Counted from the first letter of the stretch, positions 1-8,978 are shown. The stretch: DNA of 32,939 nt from CAINVV01 sp036508555 (GCA_036508555.1 DATCHD010000096.1:1-32939), one strand, 5' to 3'. The notes: generated by a model not told the origin, from the letters alone. Numbers and translations are program-made.

Positions 1-34
1 CTAAGAATTGAACTGTGCCTGAGAAGGAGCCGGT

Positions 35-763
35 TTATAATAGATTCAGCCTGTTCAAAATACCTGACCTGGCTGGTTGCTTCTCCATCGGACGGAAAAC
101 ATAAACCACCCCATATTCAGTAGCTTTTTCTCTCTTGATGTCTTCTGGACAGTCAGAAAAATGCTCCTCAACCTCATTCCAGATATCCAGGATAATCTCA
201 TCGGCTTCGGCGCGCAGGCCTGCTACTTTCTGTGTCCATCTGGCAGTGTTGCTTTGCAGTGTCTTTTGAAAATAGTAAGCATCAACAAATTGATCGAACT
301 TTACTTTTACTACCGCGATAGATGGATTGTAGAGCGGGTTCCCACCATGAAGCACCCGTTGATGTTCGCCTTCAATTATTTTTTTACCCCACTCCAGCAA
401 TTCTGATTCAACGATTAACGAGGGAGATTTCTTGTCACCGACCATCCCGTAATAATTACGAACATCGGCCTTCATATCGCCTCGCTGAATCGAAAAGTTA
501 AGAATCTGAATAAAGTGAGAGAGATAGATTCTGGCTTTCCTGGCAAACTCCAGGTAGGAGCGGCTGTTTTTGTCCTGTTGGGATCTGGCCAGCTTATGAT
601 GGATGAGATTTGTTTCGAATAACGGGAAAAAGACCCTTAACCGGTTGAGTGTAACATCTGAGAATGCAAGTTCTTCGACAGTCTTCTTCTGTCCCATCAG
701 AATCGCTGTATTGATGGCCCTTAATCTTGCCTGATCTGTATTTGGTAGTCTTCTGTAAGGCAT
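35..763 (-). CDS. Hypothetical protein, 242 aa, helical, no recognised family
   Basis: I do not recognise a characterised family. The frame starts at an ATG and has no signal peptide or membrane segment, so a cytoplasmic location is likely. It looks mostly alpha-helical and charged. The N-terminal part (about residues 1-50) contains a helix-turn-helix-like stretch ending in LNRLRVFFPLFETN. The middle (about 60-100) is rich in Arg/Lys/Tyr, and the C-terminal third has an acidic helix (EVEEHFSDCPEDIKREKA) followed by a short YGVVYVFRP strand. It is monocistronic in this window: sdhB lies 167 nt upstream on the same strand, with a terminator-like hairpin between. Codon use resembles the neighbouring core genes, so I see no sign of recent transfer. 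A real gene is likely from its length and normal composition; its role is unknown. Confidence 0.8.
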   Translation of the reverse strand: MPYRRLPNTDQARLRAINTAILMGQKKTVEELAFSDVTLNRLRVFFPLFETNLIHHKLARSQQDKNSRSYLEFARKARIYLSHFIQILNFSIQRGDMKADVRNYYGMVGDKKSPSLIVESELLEWGKKIIEGEHQRVLHGGNPLYNPSIAVVKVKFDQFVDAYYFQKTLQSNTARWTQKVAGLRAEADEIILDIWNEVEEHFSDCPEDIKREKATEYGVVYVFRPMEKQPARSGILNRLNLL

Positions 764-877
764 TTTTTTGTATTAACGGGAATATTTTTTGACTTATGGC
801 GAAGATATGTATATTCAAAAATTAAATGCACTTCGCCGGCTTAGAGTCATCAGGAGTTATTAACTATCTGTTGTTCA

Positions 878-914
878 TAACAGAAAACGCCGCATATAGC
901 AGCGTTTTCTGTTA
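878..914 (-). terminator. Strong hairpin downstream of sdhB, probable terminator of the sdhCAB operon
   Basis: A perfect 13-bp inverted repeat (TAACAGAAAACGC at 878-890 and its complement at 902-914) encloses an 11-nt loop in which a further GC/GC pair can form. It starts 17 nt after the sdhB stop codon. The arms hold an internal A4/T4 run, but no clear U-tract follows on the minus strand, so it may act as a terminator or as a 3'-end stabilising hairpin. Confidence 0.6.
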
Positions 915-930
915 CCATTATAGTTTATTT

Positions 931-1692
931 TCAATCCGAAAATTTAGCAGAAAGGTATTCACGGTTTAACCTGGCGATGTGCGCAATGGAGATACTTTTC
1001 GGACAGGCAAGCTCGCAGCCTCCTGTATTGGTGCAGCTACCGAACCCCAGTTCATCCATTTTTGCCACCATGGCCTTCGCACGTTTCTTTGCCTCCACCT
1101 TACCTTGCGGAAGTTTGGCAAACTGAGAAACCTTAGCCGCGACAAATAGCATCGCGGATGAGTTTTTACAGGTTGCCACACAGGCTCCGCAACCAATGCA
1201 GGCTGCCGCATCCATGGCCTCCTCAGCATCATCCTGACCTATCAGAATCACATTACCGTCGGGCACTCCACCGGTGTTGACAGAAATATAACCTCCTGCC
1301 TGCTGTATTTTTTCAAAAGCTGTGCGGTCTACCATTACATCTTTAATTACCGGGAAAGCCGCAGCCCGCCAAGGTTCTACAACAATTGTCTGTCCTTCGC
1401 TGAATTTCCGCATGTGCAGTTGACAGGTCGTTACTTCAGAATCCGGACCATGGGCATGACCGTTGATATACATCGAACACATTCCACAGATCCCTTCGCG
1501 GCAATCGTGGTCAAAGGCAATTGGATCCTTGCCTTCCAGTATCAGCTTGTCATTGAGGATATCGATCATCTCCAGGAAGGAGGATCCCTGCGACACGTTT
1601 TCGACCTGATAGGTCTCGAAACGTCCTTTGGCTTTCGGATTATTCTGCCTCCAGACCTTTACATTTATTTTATTGAGTATAATATCTGCCAT
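931..1692 (-). CDS. sdhB: Succinate dehydrogenase/fumarate reductase iron-sulfur subunit
   Basis: This is the electron-transfer subunit of complex II (quinone:fumarate oxidoreductase), 253 aa, a usual family length. It passes electrons between the flavin of SdhA and the quinone site of SdhC at the inner membrane. Three cluster motifs are visible in order: a [2Fe-2S] site CREGICGMC with a later Cys in TTCQLH (about residues 63-91); a [4Fe-4S] site CIGCGACVATC (C-x2-C-x2-C-x3-C); and a [3Fe-4S] site CTNTGGCELACP (C-x5-C-x3-C-P). It begins at ATG, 29 nt after sdhA, as the last gene of sdhC-sdhA-sdhB. Sequence alone does not decide whether the enzyme runs mainly as succinate dehydrogenase or as fumarate reductase; the three-gene form with a single cytochrome b subunit occurs in both settings. 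Confidence 0.95.
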   Translation of the reverse strand: MADIILNKINVKVWRQNNPKAKGRFETYQVENVSQGSSFLEMIDILNDKLILEGKDPIAFDHDCREGICGMCSMYINGHAHGPDSEVTTCQLHMRKFSEGQTIVVEPWRAAAFPVIKDVMVDRTAFEKIQQAGGYISVNTGGVPDGNVILIGQDDAEEAMDAAACIGCGACVATCKNSSAMLFVAAKVSQFAKLPQGKVEAKKRAKAMVAKMDELGFGSCTNTGGCELACPKSISIAHIARLNREYLSAKFSD

Positions 1693-1721
1693 TTTGATCG
1701 TTTTTTTCAGTCTTCAAACTA

Positions 1722-3662
1722 TTATTTATAACTCCTTTGGGTTAATTGGATGGTCTCGAATACCAGGTCTTCCTTGTGTAGAACGGGTTCTTCATCCATG
1801 CCTTTATATTCCCAGGCAGCCACATAGGCAAAATTTTCATCGTCGCGCTTGGCTTCCCCTTCTTCGGTTGCTGATTCTTCTCGGAAGTGCCCTCCGCATG
1901 ATTCCTTTCTGTTCAGTGCATCACGGGCCAGCAGTTCTCCTAATTCAAGGAAATCGGCAACCCTGCCGGCTTTCTCCAGCTCAGGATTGACATTTTTCAG
2001 TTCCCCTGGTACCAGCAGGTCTTTGTAAAATTCCTTCCGCAGTTGTTTGATCTCTTCGATGGCTTTTTTCAGTCCGGCTTCGTTACGAGACATCCCGACA
2101 TGATTCCAGAGAATGGAACCGAGTTTTTTGTGGAAGTGATCCACCGGGGTCTTTCCTTTGATATTGAACAGTCTTTCAAGTCTTTCAACGACAGCTTTTT
2201 CCGCCGCTTCGAACTCCGGAGCGTTGGTATCGATCTTCGGTACCATAATCTCATTACCAAGATAGTCGCCAATGGTATAAGGAAGCACGAAATAGCCATC
2301 TGCTAATCCCTGCATGAGCGCTGAAGCACCCAGACGGTTCGCACCGTGATCAGAGAAATTGGCTTCCCCAAGGGAATAAAGTCCGGGGATGGTTGTCATC
2401 AGGTTATAATCGACCCATGTTCCGCCCATCGCATAGTGGATGGCAGGATAGATTTGCATAGGTTCCTGGTAAGGATCAACATCCATAATTTTTTCGTACA
2501 TCTGGAAAAGATTTCCGTACCGTTTGGCGATGGTATCTTTCCCAAGCCTCTTAATGGCATATTTAAAGTCGAGGAACACCGCCATCCCCTCTTTGTTCAC
2601 ACCGAAACCGGCATCACAGCGCTCCTTGGCCGCTCTGGAGGCCACATCGCGGGGAACCAGGTTTCCATACGACGGATACCTTCGCTCCAGGTAGAAATCG
2701 CGGTCTTCGTCCGGGATATCATTGGGCTTGAGTGTCCCTTTTCTCAGCTTCTCTGCATCCTCCTGTTTCTTTGGCACCCATACCCGCCCATCGTTACGTA
2801 AGGACTCCGACATCAGGGTAAGCTTGGATTGCTGTGACCCGTGAACCGGGATGCAGGTAGGATGAATCTGCACATAGCACGGATTGGCGAAGCAGGCTCC
2901 TTTCTTATAGGCTACCCACGAAGCAGAGGCGTTACATCCCATTGCATTGGTCGACAGAAAAAAGACATTTACGTAACCACCGGTTGCAAGCACAACGGCG
3001 TGTGCACCAAAACGTTTCACTTCGCCGGTTACCATGTCGCGGGCAATGATTCCGCGCGCCTTGCCATCGATCAACACCAGGTCGAGCATCTCATGACGGG
3101 TATTCATTTTCACCGTACCCTCATTGATCTGACGATTAAGGGCGGAGTAAGCGCCGAGCAACAACTGCTGACCGGTCTGTCCACGGGCATAGAAGGTCCG
3201 GCTTACCAGGACTCCACCAAAGGAGCGGTTGGAAAGCAAGCCACCATACTCACGGGCAAATGGAACTCCCTGTGCCACACACTGATCAATAATATTTGGA
3301 GAGACCTCGGCAAGTCGGTGGACATTGGCCTCCCTGGCCCGGTAGTCACCGCCTTTGATGGTGTCGTAGAAGAGACGATAAACAGAATCGTTGTCGTTCT
3401 GGTAGTTTTTGGCTGCATTGATACCGCCCTGGGCGGCTATAGAATGGGCCCTTCTGGGACTATCCTGGTAACAGAAAGAAGTCACGTTATATCCCATTTC
3501 AGCGAGCGAGGCGGCAGCTGAAGCTCCAGCCAGTCCGGTACCTACCACTATCACATCGAGTTTGCGTTTGTTGGCCGGACTGACGACTTTAATTTTTGCC
3601 TTGTGGTTAGTCCATTTTTCGGCAATGGGTCCGGCTGGTATATTAGAATTCAGTTTGCTCAT
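1722..3662 (-). CDS. sdhA: Succinate dehydrogenase/fumarate reductase flavoprotein subunit
   Basis: This is the catalytic subunit of complex II, 646 aa, interconverting succinate and fumarate. The N-terminal FAD-binding Rossmann motif is VVGTGLAGASAA (about residues 39-50). RAHSIAAQGG follows, with His73 at the position that carries covalently bound FAD in the family. The substrate-domain motifs HPTCIPVHGSQ and the RYPSYGNLVPRDVASRA segment with catalytic arginine are present, as is the FAD-closing GLYSLGEANFSDHGANRLGA segment. The C-terminal helical domain ends with acidic and Lys-rich sequence. It is the long (about 640-residue) form typical of enzymes with a diheme cytochrome b partner. 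It sits 24 nt after sdhC and 29 nt before sdhB. All key residues look intact. Confidence 0.96.
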   Translation of the reverse strand: MSKLNSNIPAGPIAEKWTNHKAKIKVVSPANKRKLDVIVVGTGLAGASAAASLAEMGYNVTSFCYQDSPRRAHSIAAQGGINAAKNYQNDNDSVYRLFYDTIKGGDYRAREANVHRLAEVSPNIIDQCVAQGVPFAREYGGLLSNRSFGGVLVSRTFYARGQTGQQLLLGAYSALNRQINEGTVKMNTRHEMLDLVLIDGKARGIIARDMVTGEVKRFGAHAVVLATGGYVNVFFLSTNAMGCNASASWVAYKKGACFANPCYVQIHPTCIPVHGSQQSKLTLMSESLRNDGRVWVPKKQEDAEKLRKGTLKPNDIPDEDRDFYLERRYPSYGNLVPRDVASRAAKERCDAGFGVNKEGMAVFLDFKYAIKRLGKDTIAKRYGNLFQMYEKIMDVDPYQEPMQIYPAIHYAMGGTWVDYNLMTTIPGLYSLGEANFSDHGANRLGASALMQGLADGYFVLPYTIGDYLGNEIMVPKIDTNAPEFEAAEKAVVERLERLFNIKGKTPVDHFHKKLGSILWNHVGMSRNEAGLKKAIEEIKQLRKEFYKDLLVPGELKNVNPELEKAGRVADFLELGELLARDALNRKESCGGHFREESATEEGEAKRDDENFAYVAAWEYKGMDEEPVLHKEDLVFETIQLTQRSYK

Positions 3663-3686
3663 ATTGTGGAAACTTTGAATTGCATT

Positions 3687-4367
3687 TTAGAATTTGATCA
3701 TGAAATAAATTGGGATGTAGGAAAACCCAATGGCGAAAACAATACCTATAGTGATTGCCAGGCACTTGAGTCTCTTCAGCCAGATCTGATTACTGAAGCC
3801 AATGGTTTGGAATGCACTCCAAAATCCATGGGTAATATGTAGACCTACCAGGATTCCTCCGACGATGTAAAGCACATCATACCATCTGTTTAGGAAAAGA
3901 TTACGAACCAGCGCATAAGCATTGTGCATCTCAGTGCCATCAATGTTAACGCTGGTTAACAGGGGATCCCCTGTGAACTTCATCTTAATCCAGAAATTTG
4001 ATATATGGATAACCAGAAAAATCAAGACCATTGCACCCAGGATGAACATATTTTTAGCAGGTTCCCACCAACTTAACAACTGATCGCCATATTCGTATTT
4101 CTGAGGCCGGGCCCTCATGTTTCCGAGGGTGATCCATCCCGACCAGATGAGGTGAATCACGAATCCAATCGCCAGAATTGGTTCCATAATCCGGATGACC
4201 GGATTTGTCGCCATAAAATGCGCCGCAAGATTAAAAAGACTGCCGGAATCGTCGAAAGTTAGAAACAGGTTCAAAGTGAGGTGAATGCAGAGAAATGAGA
4301 TCAGGAAGAGTCCTGTTAGGCTCATTAAAAATTTACGCCCGATGGAGGCGCTCATGAAACTGCTCAT
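3687..4367 (-). CDS. sdhC: Succinate dehydrogenase cytochrome b subunit (b558 type)
   Basis: This is the membrane anchor of complex II, 226 aa, expected to bind two b hemes and the quinone. Five hydrophobic segments are visible: about residues 12-34, 56-78, 105-127, 160-182 and 200-222. Histidines that could ligate heme lie within or near them (CIHLTLN, FVIHLIW, LVIHISNF, GLHITHGFW). As in this family, it is a single five-helix protein, so no separate sdhD is expected and none is seen. It is the first gene of the operon, and a near-consensus promoter lies 50-85 nt upstream. Assignment rests on topology, histidine placement and the adjacent sdhA/sdhB. Confidence 0.93.
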   Translation of the reverse strand: MSSFMSASIGRKFLMSLTGLFLISFLCIHLTLNLFLTFDDSGSLFNLAAHFMATNPVIRIMEPILAIGFVIHLIWSGWITLGNMRARPQKYEYGDQLLSWWEPAKNMFILGAMVLIFLVIHISNFWIKMKFTGDPLLTSVNIDGTEMHNAYALVRNLFLNRWYDVLYIVGGILVGLHITHGFWSAFQTIGFSNQIWLKRLKCLAITIGIVFAIGFSYIPIYFMIKF

Positions 4368-4420
4368 AAAAACGTGTATTAATTAATATTAAAGAATGAT
4401 CCTATGTTAATATGCGTTTT

Positions 4421-4452
4421 CAAAAGTAGAAGATGGCTGGTTGTTAAACAAA
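4421..4452 (-). promoter_or_regulatory. Bacteroidota-type promoter for sdhCAB
   Basis: On the minus strand, TTTG (complement of 4449-4452) lies 20 nt upstream of TACTTTTG (complement of 4421-4428). This matches the Bacteroidota housekeeping promoter TTG-N17-23-TAnnTTTG. Transcription would start near 4413-4416, leaving a leader of about 50 nt before sdhC. Confidence 0.65.
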
Positions 4453-4497
4453 TTGACGGGCAATAAAGATCTAATTTATAATCTTTCTATTAAAAAC

Positions 4498-4529
4498 TTG
4501 GAAGTTAGGCTTTGATTTTCGTTAATTTG
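4498..4529 (+). promoter_or_regulatory. Probable promoter for topA and the downstream T9SS genes
   Basis: TTG at 4498-4500 is 21 nt upstream of TTAATTTG at 4522-4529, which is one mismatch from TAnnTTTG. The predicted start is near 4536, about 35 nt before the topA ATG. It is divergent from the sdh promoter. It is weaker than the sdh site because of the mismatch at the second base. Confidence 0.45.
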
Positions 4530-4569
4530 CAAAGTTTTTTAAAAAGTCACTGGTCACTTAGTTCGTATT

Positions 4570-6897
4570 ATGGAAGAAAATCTGGTCATTGTGGAGTCTC
4601 CTGCCAAGGCAAAAACGATAGAAAAATTCTTAGGCAAAGATTATCTGGTTAAGTCCAGTTTCGGACATATTCGTGATCTGGACAAGAAGGATTTCGGCGT
4701 TGACGTGAACAATCGTTATGAGCCAAATTACATCGTCTCTGAAGATAAGAAAAAAGTTGTGGCCGACCTGAAGAAGGTGGCCAAAACGGCAAAAACTATT
4801 TGGATCGCGTCGGACGAAGATCGCGAAGGGGAGGCCATTGCATGGCACCTGATGGAAGTACTGAAGCTCGATCCAAAATCCACCAAACGTATTGTATTTC
4901 ATGAAATTACAAAAGATGCGATACAGCACGCCATTGAAAATCCGCGTCTTCTGAACAAGGCTTTGGTGGATGCGCAGCAGGCACGCCGTATCCTTGACCG
5001 ACTGGTAGGATTTGAGATATCACCGGTACTTTGGAAGAAGGTTAAACCATCCCTTTCCGCCGGAAGGGTTCAATCGGTGGCTGTAAGGCTTATAGTGGAA
5101 CGTGAACGGGAGATTACCAATACCGAAACAGTTCCTTTCTTTAAGGTTAATGCACTCTTTACCGTACCCGAAAAATCAGGAAAGAGCACCCTTCTTAAGG
5201 CAGAGTGCTCCGAAAGATTTGAAAAAGAGGAGGATGCAAATTTGTTTTTGCAAAAATGCGGTAAGGCTGAATTTATTATCGGCGATATTGTTACCAAACC
5301 GGCAAAGAAATCTCCGGCACCACCATTCACCACTTCTACCCTTCAGCAGGAAGCCAGCAGGAAGATGGGATTCCCGGTATCATTAACCATGTCGGTCGCT
5401 CAAAGACTCTATGAATCAGGTAAGATTACCTATATGCGTACCGATTCCGTGAATCTTTCACAGACAGCTTTGAATGGTGCAAAGAAGAAGATCCTGGATA
5501 CCTACGGAGAGAAATATGTAAAGATCCGTCACTATAAAACAAACTCAAAGGGTGCACAGGAGGCTCACGAGGCCATCCGTCCTACCAATTTTTTCGACGA
5601 GGAGATCGAGGGAACATCACAGGAAAAAAAATTGTACAGCCTTATCTTGAAGCGTACACTTGCGTCACAAATGGCGGATGCCGAGCTCGAACGAACCAAT
5701 GTGACCATAAATATTTCCAATACGAATGAACGGTTTCTCGCAACGGGCGAAGTAATGAAGTTTGATGGTTTCCTGGGGGTTTACCTTGAATCGAGTGATG
5801 ATGAGAATCTCTCAGATGACGAAAAAGGATTACTTCCCCCGCTGAAGGTTCATCAAAAACTGGAAGCTGAATCCATCCTTGCCCAGCAACGTTTTACACA
5901 AAAACCACCTCGTTACACAGAAGCCAGCCTGGTAAAAAAGCTGGAGGAACTTGGTATTGGCCGTCCTTCGACTTATGCTCCTACGATCACAACCATTCAG
6001 CAACGCGATTACGTGGTGAAGGAAGATCGTCCCGGAACGGAGCGCAGTTACGTTCAGTTGCTGCTGAAATCCGGAAACATCAATCGGGAAGAAAAAACAG
6101 AAATCACGGGTACGGAAAAAGCGAAACTCTTTCCGACAGACATCGGCCTGGTTGTCAATGACTTCCTGATGAAACATTTCGAACCGATTGTCGACTTCAA
6201 TTTCACGGCTTCCGTGGAAAAACATTTTGATGAAATTGCCGAGGGTAATCTCGTCTGGCAGGAAATGATAGATGATTTTTATCTCCCTTTCCATAAGCAG
6301 ATTGAAGATGCCCTTGCCAATTCAGAAAGAGCCCGCGGTGAAAGAATTCTGGGGAATGATCCTACTACCGGGAAAGCCATATCGGCAAAAATAGGAAGGT
6401 TTGGGCCCTTCATTCAGATTGGTGAAACATCCGAAGATGGAAGCGAAAAACCGGTTTTCGCCAGTCTGCAACAAGGACAGAGTATCGAGACTATTACAAT
6501 GGAACAGGCGCTAAAACTATTTGATCTTCCGAGAGACCTTGGGGAATTTGAAGGCAAGAAGGTCTTGATAGGGATAGGCAAATTTGGTCCTTATGTTAAA
6601 CATGACTCCAATTTTGTCTCCCTGAAGAAAGGCGTTGATGATCCTTACACCATAATATTAACCAGAGCCACAGAACTGATTCTGGAGAAGAGGGAGAAGA
6701 TTTCGAATTCCCTTTTGAAAACGTTCGATGAAGATCCTGAGATCAAGGTACTTCAGGGTCGCTGGGGCCCTTATATCGCATATAAAAAGCAGAATTTCAA
6801 GCTCAAAAAAGGTATCAATCCTGAACAACTGACTTATCTGATTTGTAAAGAGGTAATTGATGCCGAACTGAAAAAGCCCAAACAGAAGAAAACATAA
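4570..6897 (+). CDS. topA: DNA topoisomerase I (type IA)
   Basis: This enzyme relaxes negative supercoils by nicking one strand and passing the other, through a tyrosine-DNA intermediate. It has 775 aa. The N-terminal Toprim domain begins LVIVESPAKAKTIEKFLG and includes the acidic motif SDEDREGEAIAWHL. The catalytic tyrosine is Tyr288 in ITYMRTDSVNLS, and GRPSTYAPTI of the central domain is present. The C-terminal third lacks the four-cysteine zinc fingers of the E. coli enzyme and instead has repeated Toprim-C modules (IGRFGPFIQIG, IGKFGPYVKHDSNFVSLKKG, GRWGPYIAYKKQNFKLKKG), as is usual in Bacteroidota. The ATG start is supported by the conserved N-terminus. The next gene begins 4 nt after the stop, so topA is probably co-transcribed with the secretion genes. 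Confidence 0.97.
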   Translation: MEENLVIVESPAKAKTIEKFLGKDYLVKSSFGHIRDLDKKDFGVDVNNRYEPNYIVSEDKKKVVADLKKVAKTAKTIWIASDEDREGEAIAWHLMEVLKLDPKSTKRIVFHEITKDAIQHAIENPRLLNKALVDAQQARRILDRLVGFEISPVLWKKVKPSLSAGRVQSVAVRLIVEREREITNTETVPFFKVNALFTVPEKSGKSTLLKAECSERFEKEEDANLFLQKCGKAEFIIGDIVTKPAKKSPAPPFTTSTLQQEASRKMGFPVSLTMSVAQRLYESGKITYMRTDSVNLSQTALNGAKKKILDTYGEKYVKIRHYKTNSKGAQEAHEAIRPTNFFDEEIEGTSQEKKLYSLILKRTLASQMADAELERTNVTINISNTNERFLATGEVMKFDGFLGVYLESSDDENLSDDEKGLLPPLKVHQKLEAESILAQQRFTQKPPRYTEASLVKKLEELGIGRPSTYAPTITTIQQRDYVVKEDRPGTERSYVQLLLKSGNINREEKTEITGTEKAKLFPTDIGLVVNDFLMKHFEPIVDFNFTASVEKHFDEIAEGNLVWQEMIDDFYLPFHKQIEDALANSERARGERILGNDPTTGKAISAKIGRFGPFIQIGETSEDGSEKPVFASLQQGQSIETITMEQALKLFDLPRDLGEFEGKKVLIGIGKFGPYVKHDSNFVSLKKGVDDPYTIILTRATELILEKREKISNSLLKTFDEDPEIKVLQGRWGPYIAYKKQNFKLKKGINPEQLTYLICKEVIDAELKKPKQKKT

Positions 6898-6901
6898 ACT
6901 C

Positions 6902-8029
6902 ATGTTTAAGGAATTACTCACACCGGCCAAGACTTTATCTGTGATCAAAAATTTCTCCGGAGATAAGGATCGTCTGGGAAGTAAACTAGTCCATGCTGTA
7001 TGGGATGAATCATCTCTGCCGGATGCAGTGATTCTTGGGATTACTGATGACCGCATATCATCTTCATCAGGTTTTGCGAATGCTCCCTCGGCAATCAGGG
7101 AACAGCTTTACCAGCTTAAGGATTTCTCTGGCACCTTTCTTGTTGTTGACTTAGGAGATGTTAAGACAGGAAAGGATGTTGCTGACACCATTGCAGCTGT
7201 CAGGCTACTGTCGGAAGAATTGGTGTCCAGGAATATTCCGTTATTGTTTATTGGTGGAAATCAGAGTTTTACCATACCATTGATAACGGGAATAAATAAA
7301 AGTGGTGCGATCCTGACAATAATAGATGATCGTATCGACAGCCTGGCAGAGGAAGAGTGGATAACCGACGATATCTTCCTCAATAATCTCTCTGCGGAAA
7401 CCATTGTAAATGTGATGGCCGTACAATCATTTTTCGTTTCGCCCGATAGCAGGGATACTTTCGCAGAAGAATTCAATGGTTCGCTCATAACACTGGGAGA
7501 TTTAAGAAACGATATCGAGGAAATGGAGCCATTTCTTCGGGAGACTGATCTGGTAAGCTTTGATTTTGGAGCTTTGAAACTATGCGAAGCGCCTGGACAG
7601 ATCAGAAATTCTCCGAATGGTTTAACCGGGGAAGAAGCTTGTCAGCTTTCCTGGTATGCAGGTATTTCAACCAAGCCTTGCTGGTTTTCACTTTTCGGTT
7701 ATAATCCGGATTTGGATCCGGCCCATAGTGGGGCCATGATGGCAGCTCAGATTTGTTGGTATTTCCTCCAGGCGAAATCCAAGAAATCAGACGAAGTCCC
7801 ACAAGATGAAGCAATTGATTTTCTGCATTTTATAGTGCCTATTGAAGGAATACCTGAACCGGTAACATTTCTTAAGCATCCGGTTTCCAAGCGCTGGTGG
7901 ATGGAAGTTCCTTCTCCTGACTGCGACCTTTTTCCGCTTCGCGTTCCCTGTTCAAAAAAAGACTACCGCAGAGCATGCAAGAATGAAATACCAGACAGGT
8001 GGTGGATTTCTTTCAACAAAAGTTACTAA
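6902..8029 (+). CDS. Arginase/formimidoylglutamase-fold protein with degraded metal site, linked to T9SS genes
   Basis: The 375-aa protein has the arginase-superfamily layout and would usually be annotated as a formimidoylglutamase, but the manganese ligands are mostly lost. The usual GGDHS motif is GGNQS (residues 118-122). The usual DAHxD is DDRID (142-146), with His replaced by Arg. The usual SxDxDxxDP is SFDFGALKL (219-227), with the second Asp replaced by Gly and the DP lost. Only Asp142, Asp146 and Asp221 remain in ligand positions. The C-terminal part keeps a conserved-looking block (SPNGLTGEEACQLSWYAG) and ends in a KRWWMEVPSPD segment and an EIPDRWW tail. It lies 4 nt after topA and 7 nt before porP. 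From memory, homologues next to gldK/porP are frequent in Bacteroidota, which suggests a non-enzymatic role tied to secretion. Catalysis on formimidoylglutamate is unlikely. Confidence 0.85.
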   Translation: MFKELLTPAKTLSVIKNFSGDKDRLGSKLVHAVWDESSLPDAVILGITDDRISSSSGFANAPSAIREQLYQLKDFSGTFLVVDLGDVKTGKDVADTIAAVRLLSEELVSRNIPLLFIGGNQSFTIPLITGINKSGAILTIIDDRIDSLAEEEWITDDIFLNNLSAETIVNVMAVQSFFVSPDSRDTFAEEFNGSLITLGDLRNDIEEMEPFLRETDLVSFDFGALKLCEAPGQIRNSPNGLTGEEACQLSWYAGISTKPCWFSLFGYNPDLDPAHSGAMMAAQICWYFLQAKSKKSDEVPQDEAIDFLHFIVPIEGIPEPVTFLKHPVSKRWWMEVPSPDCDLFPLRVPCSKKDYRRACKNEIPDRWWISFNKSY

Positions 8030-8036
8030 ATAGAGA

Positions 8037-8978
8037 ATGAAATTTTTCAGACTTTTGTGGATTTTGTTAAATATATGTACATTCGCTGCGAGTGCACAGC
8101 AGGATCCGCAAGTAAGTCAACACATGTTCAACCATTTGATGATTAATCCCGGGTACGCTGGTAATACCGGTTTAATCAATCTCTCGCTGTTGAACAGACA
8201 GCAGTGGGTTGGGTTTCCGGGAGCGCCTGTGACGACTGCTTTTCAGGTTGACGCATCCCTTAAATTAATCGGAAATGCTGATGGGTTGGGCTTCACGGTA
8301 GTAAAGGATGCTATTGGTTATGAGAATAATGTATCATTCTCATTCAGTTATTCATATCGTTTTCAACTTGGAACAGGACTGTTGGGTTGCGGAGCATCCC
8401 TGGGCATGATGAATAAAAATCTTCGTCCTGGCTGGTCGGAATCGCAAGGCGGAGACTTGGTTGACGGGTCGGATCCATCACTGCCTAAACAGGAGGTAAA
8501 TGGCGTTCTTACTGATTTTGGAGCAGGGCTGTTTTACAGACACAAGAAGTATTATTTGGCATTTTCTTCCCTTCATCTTACCCAGCCTTCTTTTGTGTTT
8601 GAAGAGAACGGGCACTATTCCTTGCAGAGGCATTATTACTTCACAGGTGGATACAACCTTGAACCGGATGATGACCGTTTCGTTGTACAACCTTCGTTCT
8701 TAGTAAAATCAGACGGTTCAACGTCGCAAGTTGATTTGGACGTTATTGTTCAATACAATAAAAGATTCTGGGGTGGATTAGGATACCGGAATCAGGATGC
8801 AATAGTAGTTTTTTTAGGATTTGAGATGCAAAATGGGTTAAAAATAGGCTATTCGTATGATTTGAATACATCTGTTCTATCCCGTTATAACTCTGGTTCT
8901 CATGAACTTTTTGTTTCTTACGCTGTTAGTTTAAACAAAAATAGAGGTCAAAAAACCAAAAATGTAAGGTTTTTGTAA
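8037..8978 (+). CDS. porP: Type IX secretion system outer-membrane protein, PorP/SprF family
   Basis: The 313-aa protein has a signal peptide (about residues 1-20, ending ASAQ) followed by the family hallmark N-terminus: QHMFNHLMINPGYAGNTG, then NRQQWVGFPGAP. The rest alternates aromatic and glycine residues in amphipathic strands and ends in the motif GYSYDLNTSVLSRYNSGSHE, as expected of an outer-membrane beta-barrel. PorP/SprF proteins are needed for secretion or surface attachment of T9SS cargo. Position directly upstream of gldK matches the porPKLMN order known from Porphyromonas. It starts 7 nt after the pseudo-arginase gene. Because families of sprF paralogues exist in many genomes, the symbol porP rests on this gene order. 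Confidence 0.92.
   Translation: MKFFRLLWILLNICTFAASAQQDPQVSQHMFNHLMINPGYAGNTGLINLSLLNRQQWVGFPGAPVTTAFQVDASLKLIGNADGLGFTVVKDAIGYENNVSFSFSYSYRFQLGTGLLGCGASLGMMNKNLRPGWSESQGGDLVDGSDPSLPKQEVNGVLTDFGAGLFYRHKKYYLAFSSLHLTQPSFVFEENGHYSLQRHYYFTGGYNLEPDDDRFVVQPSFLVKSDGSTSQVDLDVIVQYNKRFWGGLGYRNQDAIVVFLGFEMQNGLKIGYSYDLNTSVLSRYNSGSHELFVSYAVSLNKNRGQKTKNVRFL

Noticed and set aside
2841..3521. Long open frame of 226 codons antisense to sdhA
   Set aside because: It lies wholly opposite a conserved gene, resembles no family and has no promoter of its own; it is a by-product of sdhA codon use.
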